Shown here: one piece after another, positions 1-6,900 of the stretch
Position numbering within the stretch: the stretch's first letter is position 1
Layout: every line of letters begins with the position of its first letter
From: Burkholderiaceae bacterium
GTDB lineage: Bacteria; Pseudomonadota; Gammaproteobacteria; Burkholderiales; Burkholderiaceae
Length of the DNA: 10,917 nt
Direction: 5' to 3'
NCBI GenBank assembly: GCA_030151165.1
Contig: JASLEM010000477.1
Span: 1 to 10,917 of the forward strand
Made by a program: the position numbers and the translations under genes
The notes under the pieces: generated by a model
What the model saw: the letters and a program-made list of their open reading frames with translations, nothing else
Databases searched by the model: none
What the model was told of the DNA's origin: nothing

Positions 1-548
1 CTGCTGCTGACCTGGTCGGCCGCCGTGTCCGCATGCGCGGTGCGGTAGGCCGAGACCGCGGTCTTCAGCTGCGTGTACTCGGTGCACGGCAGCCAGCACA
101 GGCCGTCGAGGATCTTGAGGTGCTCCTCGGCCTGCGCGAGGTTGCCCGTCATCAGGTAGGCCTCGCCCATGTACTCGTGCGCGCCGCGGTGCTTCGGGTT
201 GATCGCGAGCGCCTTGTCGTAGTGCAGGAACGCGGCGTCGAGGTTGCCGGACTTGCGGTACGCGTAGCCGAGCCAGTTCTGCGCGTCGGCGTCGTTCGCG
301 GCGGCCTCGCTGCGGCCGATGTAGGCCTCCATCAGCGTCACGGCTTCCGGGTAGTGGCCGGCATTGATCTGGTCGACGGCGGCCTTGTAGGTCGGGTCGA
401 CCGCGGGGCCGCCGAGCGAGGTCATGCCACCGCCACCACCACCGCCGCCGCCACCACCACCGCCCCCGCCGGACGCCGACGCGGACGATGTCGCCAGCAC
501 GGCGACCAGCAATGCGCACAAGGGAAGGACAATCGGTCGGGTCGGCAT
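1..548 (-). CDS. Exported TPR-repeat protein with poly-Gly tract (partial, C-terminus off the left edge)
   Basis: The reading frame opens with ATG at 548 on the minus strand and stays open for 182 codons to the window edge, so the stop is missing. An AAGGAG Shine-Dalgarno sits 6 nt upstream of the ATG. Residues 1-25 look like a Sec signal peptide: Arg4, a hydrophobic core ending LLVAVLATSS, and an Ala-Ser-Ala cleavage site after residue 25. Next come Ser26 and fifteen consecutive glycines (27-41). Residues about 50-140 carry TPR-like helices, with hallmarks such as NWLGYAYRKSGNLDAAFLHY and HEYMGEAYLMTGNLAQAEEHL. A Cys pair in LCWLPCTEY near residue 150 could form a disulfide, which fits a periplasmic location. 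The family ending resembles short TPR proteins of about 180-190 aa, so probably little is missing. The likely role is protein-protein contact in the periplasm; the partner is unknown. The gene is transcribed divergently from the lrgA-type gene. Confidence 0.85.
   Translation of the reverse strand, partial: MPTRPIVLPLCALLVAVLATSSASASGGGGGGGGGGGGGGGMTSLGGPAVDPTYKAAVDQINAGHYPEAVTLMEAYIGRSEAAANDADAQNWLGYAYRKSGNLDAAFLHYDKALAINPKHRGAHEYMGEAYLMTGNLAQAEEHLKILDGLCWLPCTEYTQLKTAVSAYRTAHADTAADQVSS
427..471 (-). repeat. GGN trinucleotide tract encoding 15 glycines
   Basis: On the minus strand fifteen successive glycine codons (mixed GGC, GGT and one GGG) follow the signal-peptide cleavage region of the TPR gene. 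On the plus strand the tract reads as CCN triplets. It encodes a flexible linker at the mature N-terminus. Because the codons are interleaved, this is an imperfect microsatellite, but triplet-length changes would stay in frame. Confidence 0.85.
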
Positions 549-667
549 GTCGTGCTCCTTCACGGGCAAGTTGATCTGTCGTCGGGTTGATACCGGCGGC
601 ACGGACGGCGGTTCATTCGAGGCCGGCGACGACCCGATTCAGGACACGAACGACGAAGGAGTGAGCG
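549..667. other. Divergent intergenic region between the TPR gene and the lrgA-type gene
   Basis: This 119-bp gap must hold the promoters of both divergent genes. I see the two Shine-Dalgarno sequences at its ends (AAGGAG on each strand) but no convincing -35/-10 pair and no strong palindrome. No small gene is supported here. Confidence 0.5.
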
Positions 668-1060
668 ATGGATGCATTGCGGGGACTCGCGCTGCTGCTG
701 GTGTTGCAGGCCGCCGGCGAAGGGATCACGCACGGGCTGCGCCTGCCCGTGCCGGGCCCGGTGGTCGGGATGGTGCTGCTAATGCTCGCGCTGCGGATCG
801 AGCGCGCGCGGGCGGCCGTGCAGGCGATCGCCGAGCTGTTGCTGGCGCACCTGTCGCTGCTGTTCGTGCCGGTGGGTGTCGGCGTCATCACGCACCTCGA
901 CCTGCTGGAGCGCAGCGGCGCGCGGCTCATGGTGGCGATCGTGGTCTCGACCTGGATCGGCATGGCCGCGACGGGCCTCGTGCTCAAGCGACTGCTGGGG
1001 CACGACGAGCGCGAGGAAGGTCCGGCGCCCGCGGATACCGGGGAGCGCGCGGATGCCTGA
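668..1060 (+). CDS. CidA/LrgA family holin-like membrane protein
   Basis: A 130-aa integral membrane protein. The start is supported by AAGGAG at 656-661, 6 nt before the ATG. Four hydrophobic segments fit the CidA/LrgA topology: residues about 4-20, 27-44, 55-74 and 87-110. The family signature of a loop rich in Pro and Gly before the second helix is visible (LPVPGPVVGMVLLMLAL), as is LFVPVGVGVI in the third. The tail (residues 111-130) is short, charged and cytosolic. The family was first described in staphylococci as holin/antiholin-like modulators of murein hydrolase activity. In Bacillus the LrgAB-type pair works as a pyruvate transporter, so a role in exchange of small organic acids is an equal possibility. 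Its stop overlaps the start of the downstream LrgB-type gene, as expected for a co-translated two-gene operon. CidA and LrgA cannot be told apart from sequence alone. Confidence 0.92.
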   Translation: MDALRGLALLLVLQAAGEGITHGLRLPVPGPVVGMVLLMLALRIERARAAVQAIAELLLAHLSLLFVPVGVGVITHLDLLERSGARLMVAIVVSTWIGMAATGLVLKRLLGHDEREEGPAPADTGERADA

Positions 1061-1769
1061 CTTCGTGCAGCTGTGGGTCTACCTCGCCTCCGCGCCGCTG
1101 TTCGGCCTGACGGCGACGCTGGTGGTCTATGTCGCGGTGCAGGCCGCGTACGAACGCCTGGGCCGCGCGCCGTGGGCGAACCCGGTGCTGTGGTCGGTGG
1201 TGGCGATCGGCGCGGTGCTGGTCGCGACGCGCACGCCGTACCCGACCTATTTCGCCGGCGCGCAGTTCGTGCACGTGATGCTCGGCCCGGCGGTCGTCGC
1301 GCTCGGCTGGCCGTTGTGGCTGCGGCGCGCCCAGATCCGCCGGCGTGGCGTCGCGCTGGCCGTGGCCGCGCTGTGCGGCGGCGCGGCCGCGGCGGCGAGC
1401 GCGGTGGCGATCGGCTGGGCGCTCGGGCTCGAGCCGGACATGCTGCGCTCGCTGGCGCCGAAGTCGGTGACGGCGCCGGTCGCGATGGGCATCGCCGAAC
1501 GCATCGGCGGCGTGCCGGCGCTGTCGGCCGTGTTCGCGGTGCTGAGCGGGATCGTCGGCGCGCTGTCGGCCAAGCCCTTGTTCGACGCACTGGGCATCCG
1601 CTCGTGGGCCACGCGCGGCTTCGCGCTCGGCACGGCCGCCCACGGCATCGGCGCGGCGCGCGCGATGCAGGTGCACCCGGACGCCGGTGCCTATGCCGGC
1701 ATCGCGTTCGGGCTGCAGGTGGTGATGGCGTCGGTGCTGATCCCGCTGGTGTACGGATTCATCCGCTGA
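1053..1769 (+). CDS. LrgB family membrane protein
   Basis: A 238-aa polytopic membrane protein. The ATG at 1053 lies inside the end of the lrgA-type gene (8-nt overlap, ATGCCTGA) and has GGGAG at 1041-1045 as its ribosome site. An upstream GTG in the same frame is rejected because it would run through the lrgA-type gene. LrgB signatures are clear: TPYPTYFAGAQFVHVMLGPA near residues 55-75, KSVTAPVAMGIAE near 141-153 and GTAAHGIGAARAMQ near 195-208. Length and several hydrophobic segments match the family. It should act with the LrgA-type protein in the inner membrane, either as a murein hydrolase/cell-death modulator or as a pyruvate or related metabolite transporter. Its 3' end overlaps the 3' end of the convergent LysR gene by 11 bp, with no room for a terminator between them. 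Confidence 0.93.
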   Translation: MPDFVQLWVYLASAPLFGLTATLVVYVAVQAAYERLGRAPWANPVLWSVVAIGAVLVATRTPYPTYFAGAQFVHVMLGPAVVALGWPLWLRRAQIRRRGVALAVAALCGGAAAAASAVAIGWALGLEPDMLRSLAPKSVTAPVAMGIAERIGGVPALSAVFAVLSGIVGALSAKPLFDALGIRSWATRGFALGTAAHGIGAARAMQVHPDAGAYAGIAFGLQVVMASVLIPLVYGFIR

Positions 1770-2754
1770 CCTTCATCGCGCCGACGATCGCCGCCTGCCA
1801 TCCCGCCGCGGCGACCGGCCGCCAGACGAGGTGCGCGCGCTCGACGCATTCGAACGGGCAGTCGCTCACGCGCACCTGCACCAGCGCGTGCTCGCGCAAC
1901 GCGAACTCGGGCAGGTAGGCGAGGGCGGCGCCGCGCGCGACGAGGCTCAGCAGCACCTGCAGGTCGTCGACCGTGTAGCGGATGCGGCGCGGCAGCTGGT
2001 CGTCGCGCCAGCCGTCGGACCGCGTGCCGCGCTGCTGGCCGCGCAGCAGCGAGCGGCTGGGGCAGGCGAAGTCGTGCGCCAGCACCCTGGCCGAGGTCGC
2101 CCGCGCGACGAGCCCGCGCGCGCCGCGCGCGTTCGCGGCGAGCGGGTGCGACCGGCCCGCGGCCACCTGCATCGTGAGCGTGCCGAGCGGGGCCGACTCG
2201 AACGACGCGGCCGAGCGCGCATCGCGCAGCGATTCGTCGGTGACGATCGCGAAGTCGACCTCGCCGCGGGCGAGCGCGGCCAGGGCCTCGTCCTCGAACG
2301 CGGGCCGCAGCGCGAGGCTGCTGTCCGCATACCGCCCGGCCAGGGCGGCCGCGAGCGCCGGGCCGAAGCGCCATTGCAGCAGCGCGGGCGCGGCGACGCG
2401 GCAGCGCACGCCGAAGTCGGCGCCCTCGAACTCGGCGCGCGTCTGCTCGGCGAGCTCCAGCAGCGCGAGCGCGCGTTCGCGCAGCCGCTCGCCCGCCGGG
2501 TTCAGCCGCAGCGACTTGCCCGCGCGATCGAACAGCGGCGCGCCGAGATCCTCCTCGAGGCGGCGGATCGCGCGCGAGACGGCGGACGGCGTCAGGTGGA
2601 GCTGCTTCGAGGCGTCGAGCAGCGTCCGGTGCTGCGTGGCGGCGACGAAGAGGCGGAGGTCGGACAGTTCCAGGAGCGGCTTTCGATGCTTGCGGCGGGC
2701 GCAACGATCGTTGCATTTTGATTGCTTTACGGGCACTCTGCAAAGCGCGATCAT
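1759..2754 (-). CDS. LysR family transcriptional regulator
   Basis: A DNA-binding regulator with the classic LysR N-terminal winged helix-turn-helix (ELSDLRLFVAATQHRT, then LHLTPSAVSRAIRRLEEDLG and APLFDR), followed by a periplasmic-binding-protein-like effector domain to the C-terminus. Counting from the first helix the protein would be about 303 aa, the usual LysR length. No ATG, GTG or TTG lies there in frame, so the start is uncertain. I chose ATG at 2754 (331 aa), which has AAGGAAG upstream at a long spacing. GTG at 2736 is the alternative, and a CTG at 2673 would give the canonical length. The gene faces the NADP-dependent oxidoreductase head to head, which makes that gene the prime target. 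It also ends tail to tail over the lrgB-type gene. The staphylococcal cid/lrg system is controlled by a LysR protein (CidR), so control of the membrane pair is possible too. The effector is unknown. Confidence 0.9.
   Translation of the reverse strand: MIALCRVPVKQSKCNDRCARRKHRKPLLELSDLRLFVAATQHRTLLDASKQLHLTPSAVSRAIRRLEEDLGAPLFDRAGKSLRLNPAGERLRERALALLELAEQTRAEFEGADFGVRCRVAAPALLQWRFGPALAAALAGRYADSSLALRPAFEDEALAALARGEVDFAIVTDESLRDARSAASFESAPLGTLTMQVAAGRSHPLAANARGARGLVARATSARVLAHDFACPSRSLLRGQQRGTRSDGWRDDQLPRRIRYTVDDLQVLLSLVARGAALAYLPEFALREHALVQVRVSDCPFECVERAHLVWRPVAAAGWQAAIVGAMKVSG
2701..2714. promoter_or_regulatory. Perfect 14-bp palindrome, candidate LysR operator
   Basis: GCAACGATCGTTGC is its own reverse complement. 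It sits at the edge of the only AT-richer stretch (2701-2740) between the LysR gene and the divergent oxidoreductase. The site lies close to the start of LysR coding homology, where an autoregulatory or activator site would be expected. LysR proteins typically bind dyads around a T-N11-A core. The fit here is by position and symmetry only. Confidence 0.5.
2717..2745 (-). promoter_or_regulatory. Possible sigma-70 promoter for the LysR gene
   Basis: Reading the minus strand, TTGCAG (2740-2745) is followed after 17 nt by CAAAAT (2717-2722). Both hexamers are imperfect matches to TTGACA and TATAAT. If real, transcription would begin inside the 14-bp palindrome, so the palindrome would overlap the start site, and the LysR start codon would have to lie downstream of the ATG/GTG candidates at 2754 and 2736. 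The call is tentative. Confidence 0.3.
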
Positions 2755-2785
2755 CCAGGCCGCTTCCTTCCGACCCGAGATCGCC

Positions 2786-3847
2786 ATGACCGACACCGCC
2801 TTCGTTTCCGCCGCCGCCGGCGAAGTCCACCGCCGCTGGCTCTATCGCCGCCATCCGGCCGGCATCGTCGGGCCCGAGCACTACGAGCTGGTCGAGGCGC
2901 CGCTGTCGCTCGAGCTGTCCGACGGCGAGGTGCTGGTGCGCATGCGCTACCTCTCGGTCGACCCGTACATGCGGATCAACCAGTCGCTCAAGCCGACCTA
3001 CAACGAGCTGCCGCACGCGCTCGACACCGTGCAGACCGCCGGCGCGGTCGGCCAGGTGGTCGCGTCGCGGGCCGCGGCGTTCCGCGAAGGCGACTGGGTC
3101 GAGGGCATGATGGGCTGGCAGACGCACGCGCGCGTCCACCACGGCGCGCTGCGCCGGCTCGACCCGGCGCTCGCGCCCGTCAGCACGGCGCTGGGCGTGC
3201 TGGGCATGCCCGGCCGCACGGCGTGGTTCGGGCTGACCGAGTCCGGGCGGCCGCATGCGGGCGAGGTGGTCGTCGTCTCGGGCGCCGCGGGCGCGGTCGG
3301 CTCGCTCGTGGCGCAGTTCGCGAAGCGCCACGGCTGCCGCGTGCTGGGCATCGCCGGCGGGCAGGCGAAGTGCGACTGGCTGGTGAACGAGCTCGGCCTC
3401 GACGCGGCGCTCGACTACAAGGCGTTCGCGGACGCCGACGCGCTCTCCGCGGCCATCAAGGCGAAGACCGGCGGCGTCGACGTCTACTTCGATAATGTAG
3501 GGGGGTGGATCACCGACGCGATCATCCCGATCATCAATCGCCGCGCCCGCATCGTCATCTGCGGCACGATCAGCCAGTACTCCGGCGGCCTCGACGCGCC
3601 CGAGCTCGGCCCGCGCTTCCTGCACCACATGCTCTACCAGCGCGCCACGATCCAGGGCATGCTGGCGCGCGACTACCTGCACCGCATGGACGAGATGATC
3701 CGCATCGTCGGCCCCTGGGTGCAGCGCGGCGAGATCGTGTTCGAGGAGACCGTCGTCCACGGCTTCGAGCGCCTGCCCGCGACGCTCAACGCGCTGTTCA
3801 CCGGCGAGCACCGGGGCAAGCTGCTGGTCGACGTCCAGGCCGCATGA
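2786..3847 (+). CDS. NADP-dependent medium-chain oxidoreductase (CurA/YncB/LTB4DH-like)
   Basis: A 353-aa zinc-free medium-chain dehydrogenase/reductase. Such enzymes use NADPH to reduce the C=C bond of enones, enals or curcumin-like substrates in the cytoplasm. Family marks are SVDPYMR at residues 57-63, the Rossmann glycine motif VSGAAGAVGS (G166-A-A-G-A-V-G172), FDNVGG around 235-240 and ICGTISQYS near 255. No Zn-ligand cluster is seen. Length matches the family. The start at 2786 is favoured because family homology begins within the first residues (HRRWLYRRHP); its ribosome site is weak. It is divergent from the LysR gene, which probably regulates it. One short run of codons, GAT AAT GTA GGG GGG (3491-3505), is out of character for this GC3-rich gene. 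The exact substrate cannot be told. Confidence 0.93.
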   Translation: MTDTAFVSAAAGEVHRRWLYRRHPAGIVGPEHYELVEAPLSLELSDGEVLVRMRYLSVDPYMRINQSLKPTYNELPHALDTVQTAGAVGQVVASRAAAFREGDWVEGMMGWQTHARVHHGALRRLDPALAPVSTALGVLGMPGRTAWFGLTESGRPHAGEVVVVSGAAGAVGSLVAQFAKRHGCRVLGIAGGQAKCDWLVNELGLDAALDYKAFADADALSAAIKAKTGGVDVYFDNVGGWITDAIIPIINRRARIVICGTISQYSGGLDAPELGPRFLHHMLYQRATIQGMLARDYLHRMDEMIRIVGPWVQRGEIVFEETVVHGFERLPATLNALFTGEHRGKLLVDVQAA

Positions 3848-3957
3848 GGAGCGCGGGAGGGCGCGCGTCGGGTCATACCCCTGGGGGTTTGTGAGCATTC
3901 CCTCGGCATCGCGGCAGGGGCGCAAACCCTCATTCGCCGAAGCCAGGGTTCGGCAGT
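3848..3957 (+). promoter_or_regulatory. Intergenic leader before the hybrid kinase, with inverted repeats
   Basis: This 110-bp gap holds three symmetric elements. One is a weak GCGCG/CGCGC hairpin at 3851-3866. The second is the operator-like inverted repeat ACCCC-TG-GGGGT at 3877-3888. The third is a perfect 6-bp hairpin GCCGAA/TTCGGC at 3936-3954, directly before the kinase ATG. AACCCT (3925-3930) can also pair with AGGGTT (3945-3950), giving a mutually exclusive alternative fold. No clear -35/-10 pair and no U-tract terminator are seen, so read-through from the oxidoreductase gene is possible. Confidence 0.4.
3936..3954 (+). promoter_or_regulatory. Hairpin enclosing the only ribosome-site-like sequence of the kinase
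   Basis: GCCGAA (3936-3941) and TTCGGC (3949-3954) form a perfect 6-bp stem. The 7-nt loop contains AGGG, the only purine-rich Shine-Dalgarno candidate before the ATG at 3958. The stem ends 3 nt before the start codon. If the start is really at 3988, the hairpin would lie in the leader with less effect. Confidence 0.4.
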
Positions 3958-6900
3958 ATGCTGAGCCAACTCCGCGGGCCTCCCTGGATGGACACCACCC
4001 GACACGCAGACGATTCGCGTCGCCTCGAACTGCTGCAGATGCTGGATTTGCTCAACGCGGATCCGGATCCCGCATTCGATCGGCTGGCCCGGGTCGCCGC
4101 GGGCGTCACCGGCGCCGAGATCGCGATGGTGACCTTCCTCGCCGGTGAGCGGCAGTGGATCCGCGCACGCGTCGGCACCGTGGCGACCGAGGCGCTCGTC
4201 GCCGAGAGCTTCTGCATCTGCGTGCTCGATCGATCGACGCTGGTCGAGATCCCCGACGCCGCCGCCGACCCGCGCTTCGCCGGCAACAAGTTCGTCGTCG
4301 GCCCGCGCGCGATCCGGTCGTACGCGGGTTGCCCGATCGTCTACGAAGGCGTCGTGCTGGGCACCGTCTGCGTGCTCGACCCGCGCCCGCGCTCGCTGAC
4401 GGCGGACCAGCGCGCCGGGCTGCAGGACATCGCCGGGCTCGTCGAGACGCTGCTGCAGTCGCGCCGCAAGCAGGTGCTGCTGCACGAGCAGCGGCAGCAC
4501 GCGATCGAGCTGGCCTCCGAGCTGCGCGAATCCGAGGCGATGCTCACACAGGCGCAACGCCTGTCGCGCATGGGCAGCTGGGAGACCGACCCCGCGACCG
4601 GCGTCACCGCCTGGTCGGACGGCCTGTTCGCGGTCATCGGCCGCCTGCCGGCGCTGGGCCCGCTCAACATCGCGGAGTTCGGCGAATACATTCACGCGGA
4701 CGACCGCGCGCGCTACGAGGCGGCCGTCCAGCGTGCGTTCTACGAGTGCCTGCCGACCGAAGGCGAGTTCCGCTTCCTGCTGGCCGACGGCAGCACGCGC
4801 TGGCTGCACGCGGTCTGCCAGCCGGTGAAGAACGCGACCGGCCGCGTGACGCGCCTGCGCGGCACGATGCAGGACATCTCGGAGCGCAAGGCCGCCGAGC
4901 AGATGCTGCGCGAGACCGCGGAGCGCGAGCGGCTGCTGTGGCACACGACGACCGACGTGGTGCTGATGGTCGACGAGGCCAGCCGCATCCGCTTCTGCAA
5001 TCCGGCGGTGCTCGGCACCTTCGGCTATCGGCCGGAGGAACTCGTCGGCCAGGATCTCGCCGTGCTGCAGCCGGAGCGCCTGCGCGCGGGACATGCCCAC
5101 GGCTTCGGGCGCTACCTCGCGACCGGCCAGCGCCGGCTGGACTGGCGCTCGATCGAGATCGTCGCGCGGCATCGCGACGGGCACGAGTTCCCGGTCGAGA
5201 TCTCGTTCGCCGACCTCGCCGTCGACGGCCACCGCATCTTCGGCGCGTTCATGCGCGACATCACGCAGCGCGTGCGCCAGCAGCAGGCGCTGCAGCGCAG
5301 CGAGGAGCGCTACCGGCGCATCGTGCAGACCGCCGAGGAAGGCATCTGGATGATCGACGCGGCGACCGTGACCACCTTCGTCAACCCGAAGATGGCCAGC
5401 ATGCTGGGCTACACCGTCGAGGAGATGATCGGCCGCCCGATGTACGACTTCATGGACGACCGCGCGCGCGCCGTGGCCGCCGAGAACGTGCGCCGGCGCG
5501 AGCAGGGCATCTCCGAGCAGCACGACTTCCGTCTGCGCCGCAAGGACGGCAGCGACCTGTGGACGGCGATGAGCACGAGCGCGGCGATCGGCGACGACGG
5601 CGCGTACGTCGGCGCGCTGGCCATGGTGACCGACATCACCGAGCGCCGCCTCGCCGAGGACGCGCTGCGCGAGAGCGAGGCGCGCTTCCGCTCGCTCACG
5701 GCGCTGTCGTCCGACTGGTACTGGGAGCAGGACGAGGACCTGCGCCTGACGAAGATCGTCGGCGGCCGCGCGCACGACAGCGAGATCGGCCTGCGCCGCC
5801 TGGTCGGCCAGCGGCCGTGGGAAGCGGCCAGCGAGGGCATGGACGACGCGGCGTGGGCGGCGCACCGCGAGCAGCTCGAGGCACACGAGCCGTTCCGCGA
5901 CTTCGAGATCATGCACCGCGGCCCGAACGGCCAGCTGCAGACCGTCAGTGTCAGCGGCGAGCCCGTCTTCGCCGCGGACGGGCGCTTCACCGGCTATCGC
6001 GGCGTCGGCCGCAACATCACCGAGCAGCGGCGCGGCCAGGTCGTGCGCCAGGAGCTCGAGGCGCAACTGCGCGAGTCGCAGAAGATGGAGGCGATCGGCG
6101 TGCTCGCCGGCGGCATCGCGCACGACTTCAACAACGTGCTCGCCGGCATCCTCGGCAACGTGGCGCTCGCGATGCAGGACCTGCCCGAAGGCGACCCGCT
6201 GCTCGTCGGCCTCGACCAGATCCGCAAGGCCAGCCTGCGCGGGCGCGGGCTCGTGCAGCAGATCCTCGCGTTCGCGCGCCGCCAGCCGCGCGAGGTCGCC
6301 AACTGCGAGCTGCGCCCGCTCGTCGACGAGAGCATCGGCCTGCTGCGCGCGACGCTGCCCGCGGGCGTGACGCTCGAGACGCGGCTCTGCGACGAGCCGC
6401 TGCACGTGATGGCGGACGCGACGCAGGTCGAGCAGGTGCTGATGAACCTCTGCACCAACGCCTGGCATGCGCTCGGCGGCAGCCCGGGCCGCGTCGCGAT
6501 CGAGCTGGCCGCGGTCGAACTCGACGCCGCCGGCGCGCGCGCGATCGGCGTCGCCTTGCCCGCGGGCCGCTATGCGCGGCTGTCGGTGCAGGACAACGGG
6601 CGCGGCATGAACGCGGCCACGCGCGCCCGCATCTTCGAGCCCTTCTTCACCACCAAGCCGGTGGGCGAGGGCACCGGGCTCGGGCTGGCCGTCGTGCACG
6701 GCATCGTCGCCGCGCACGGCGGGGCGATCCGCGTCGAGACCGAGGAAGGCACGGGCAGCGAGTTCCAGATCTTCCTGCCGCGCACCGAGGCCGCCGCGCA
6801 CGCCGAACGCGCGCCGCCGATCACCGTCGCGCACCGCGGCCACGGCGAGCGCGTGCTCTACATCGACGATGACGAGGTGATGGTGGTGATGGTCGAGCGG

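Noticed and set aside
3491..3496. GATAAT inside the oxidoreductase gene as an internal -10 promoter element
   Set aside because: No -35-like hexamer lies 16-18 nt upstream, and no gene start would be served by it.
3851..3866. GCGCG/CGCGC hairpin after the oxidoreductase stop as a terminator
   Set aside because: The stem is only 5 bp and there is no T-run after it.
1691..3925. A 744-codon minus-strand open frame across the LysR and oxidoreductase genes
   Set aside because: It is a shadow frame of both genes: the translation is low-complexity and Arg/Ala/Asp-rich, while the competing frames show clear LysR and oxidoreductase motifs.
4155..6872. A 905-codon plus-strand frame within the kinase gene
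   Set aside because: Arginine-rich out-of-frame reading of the kinase gene with no recognisable domain.
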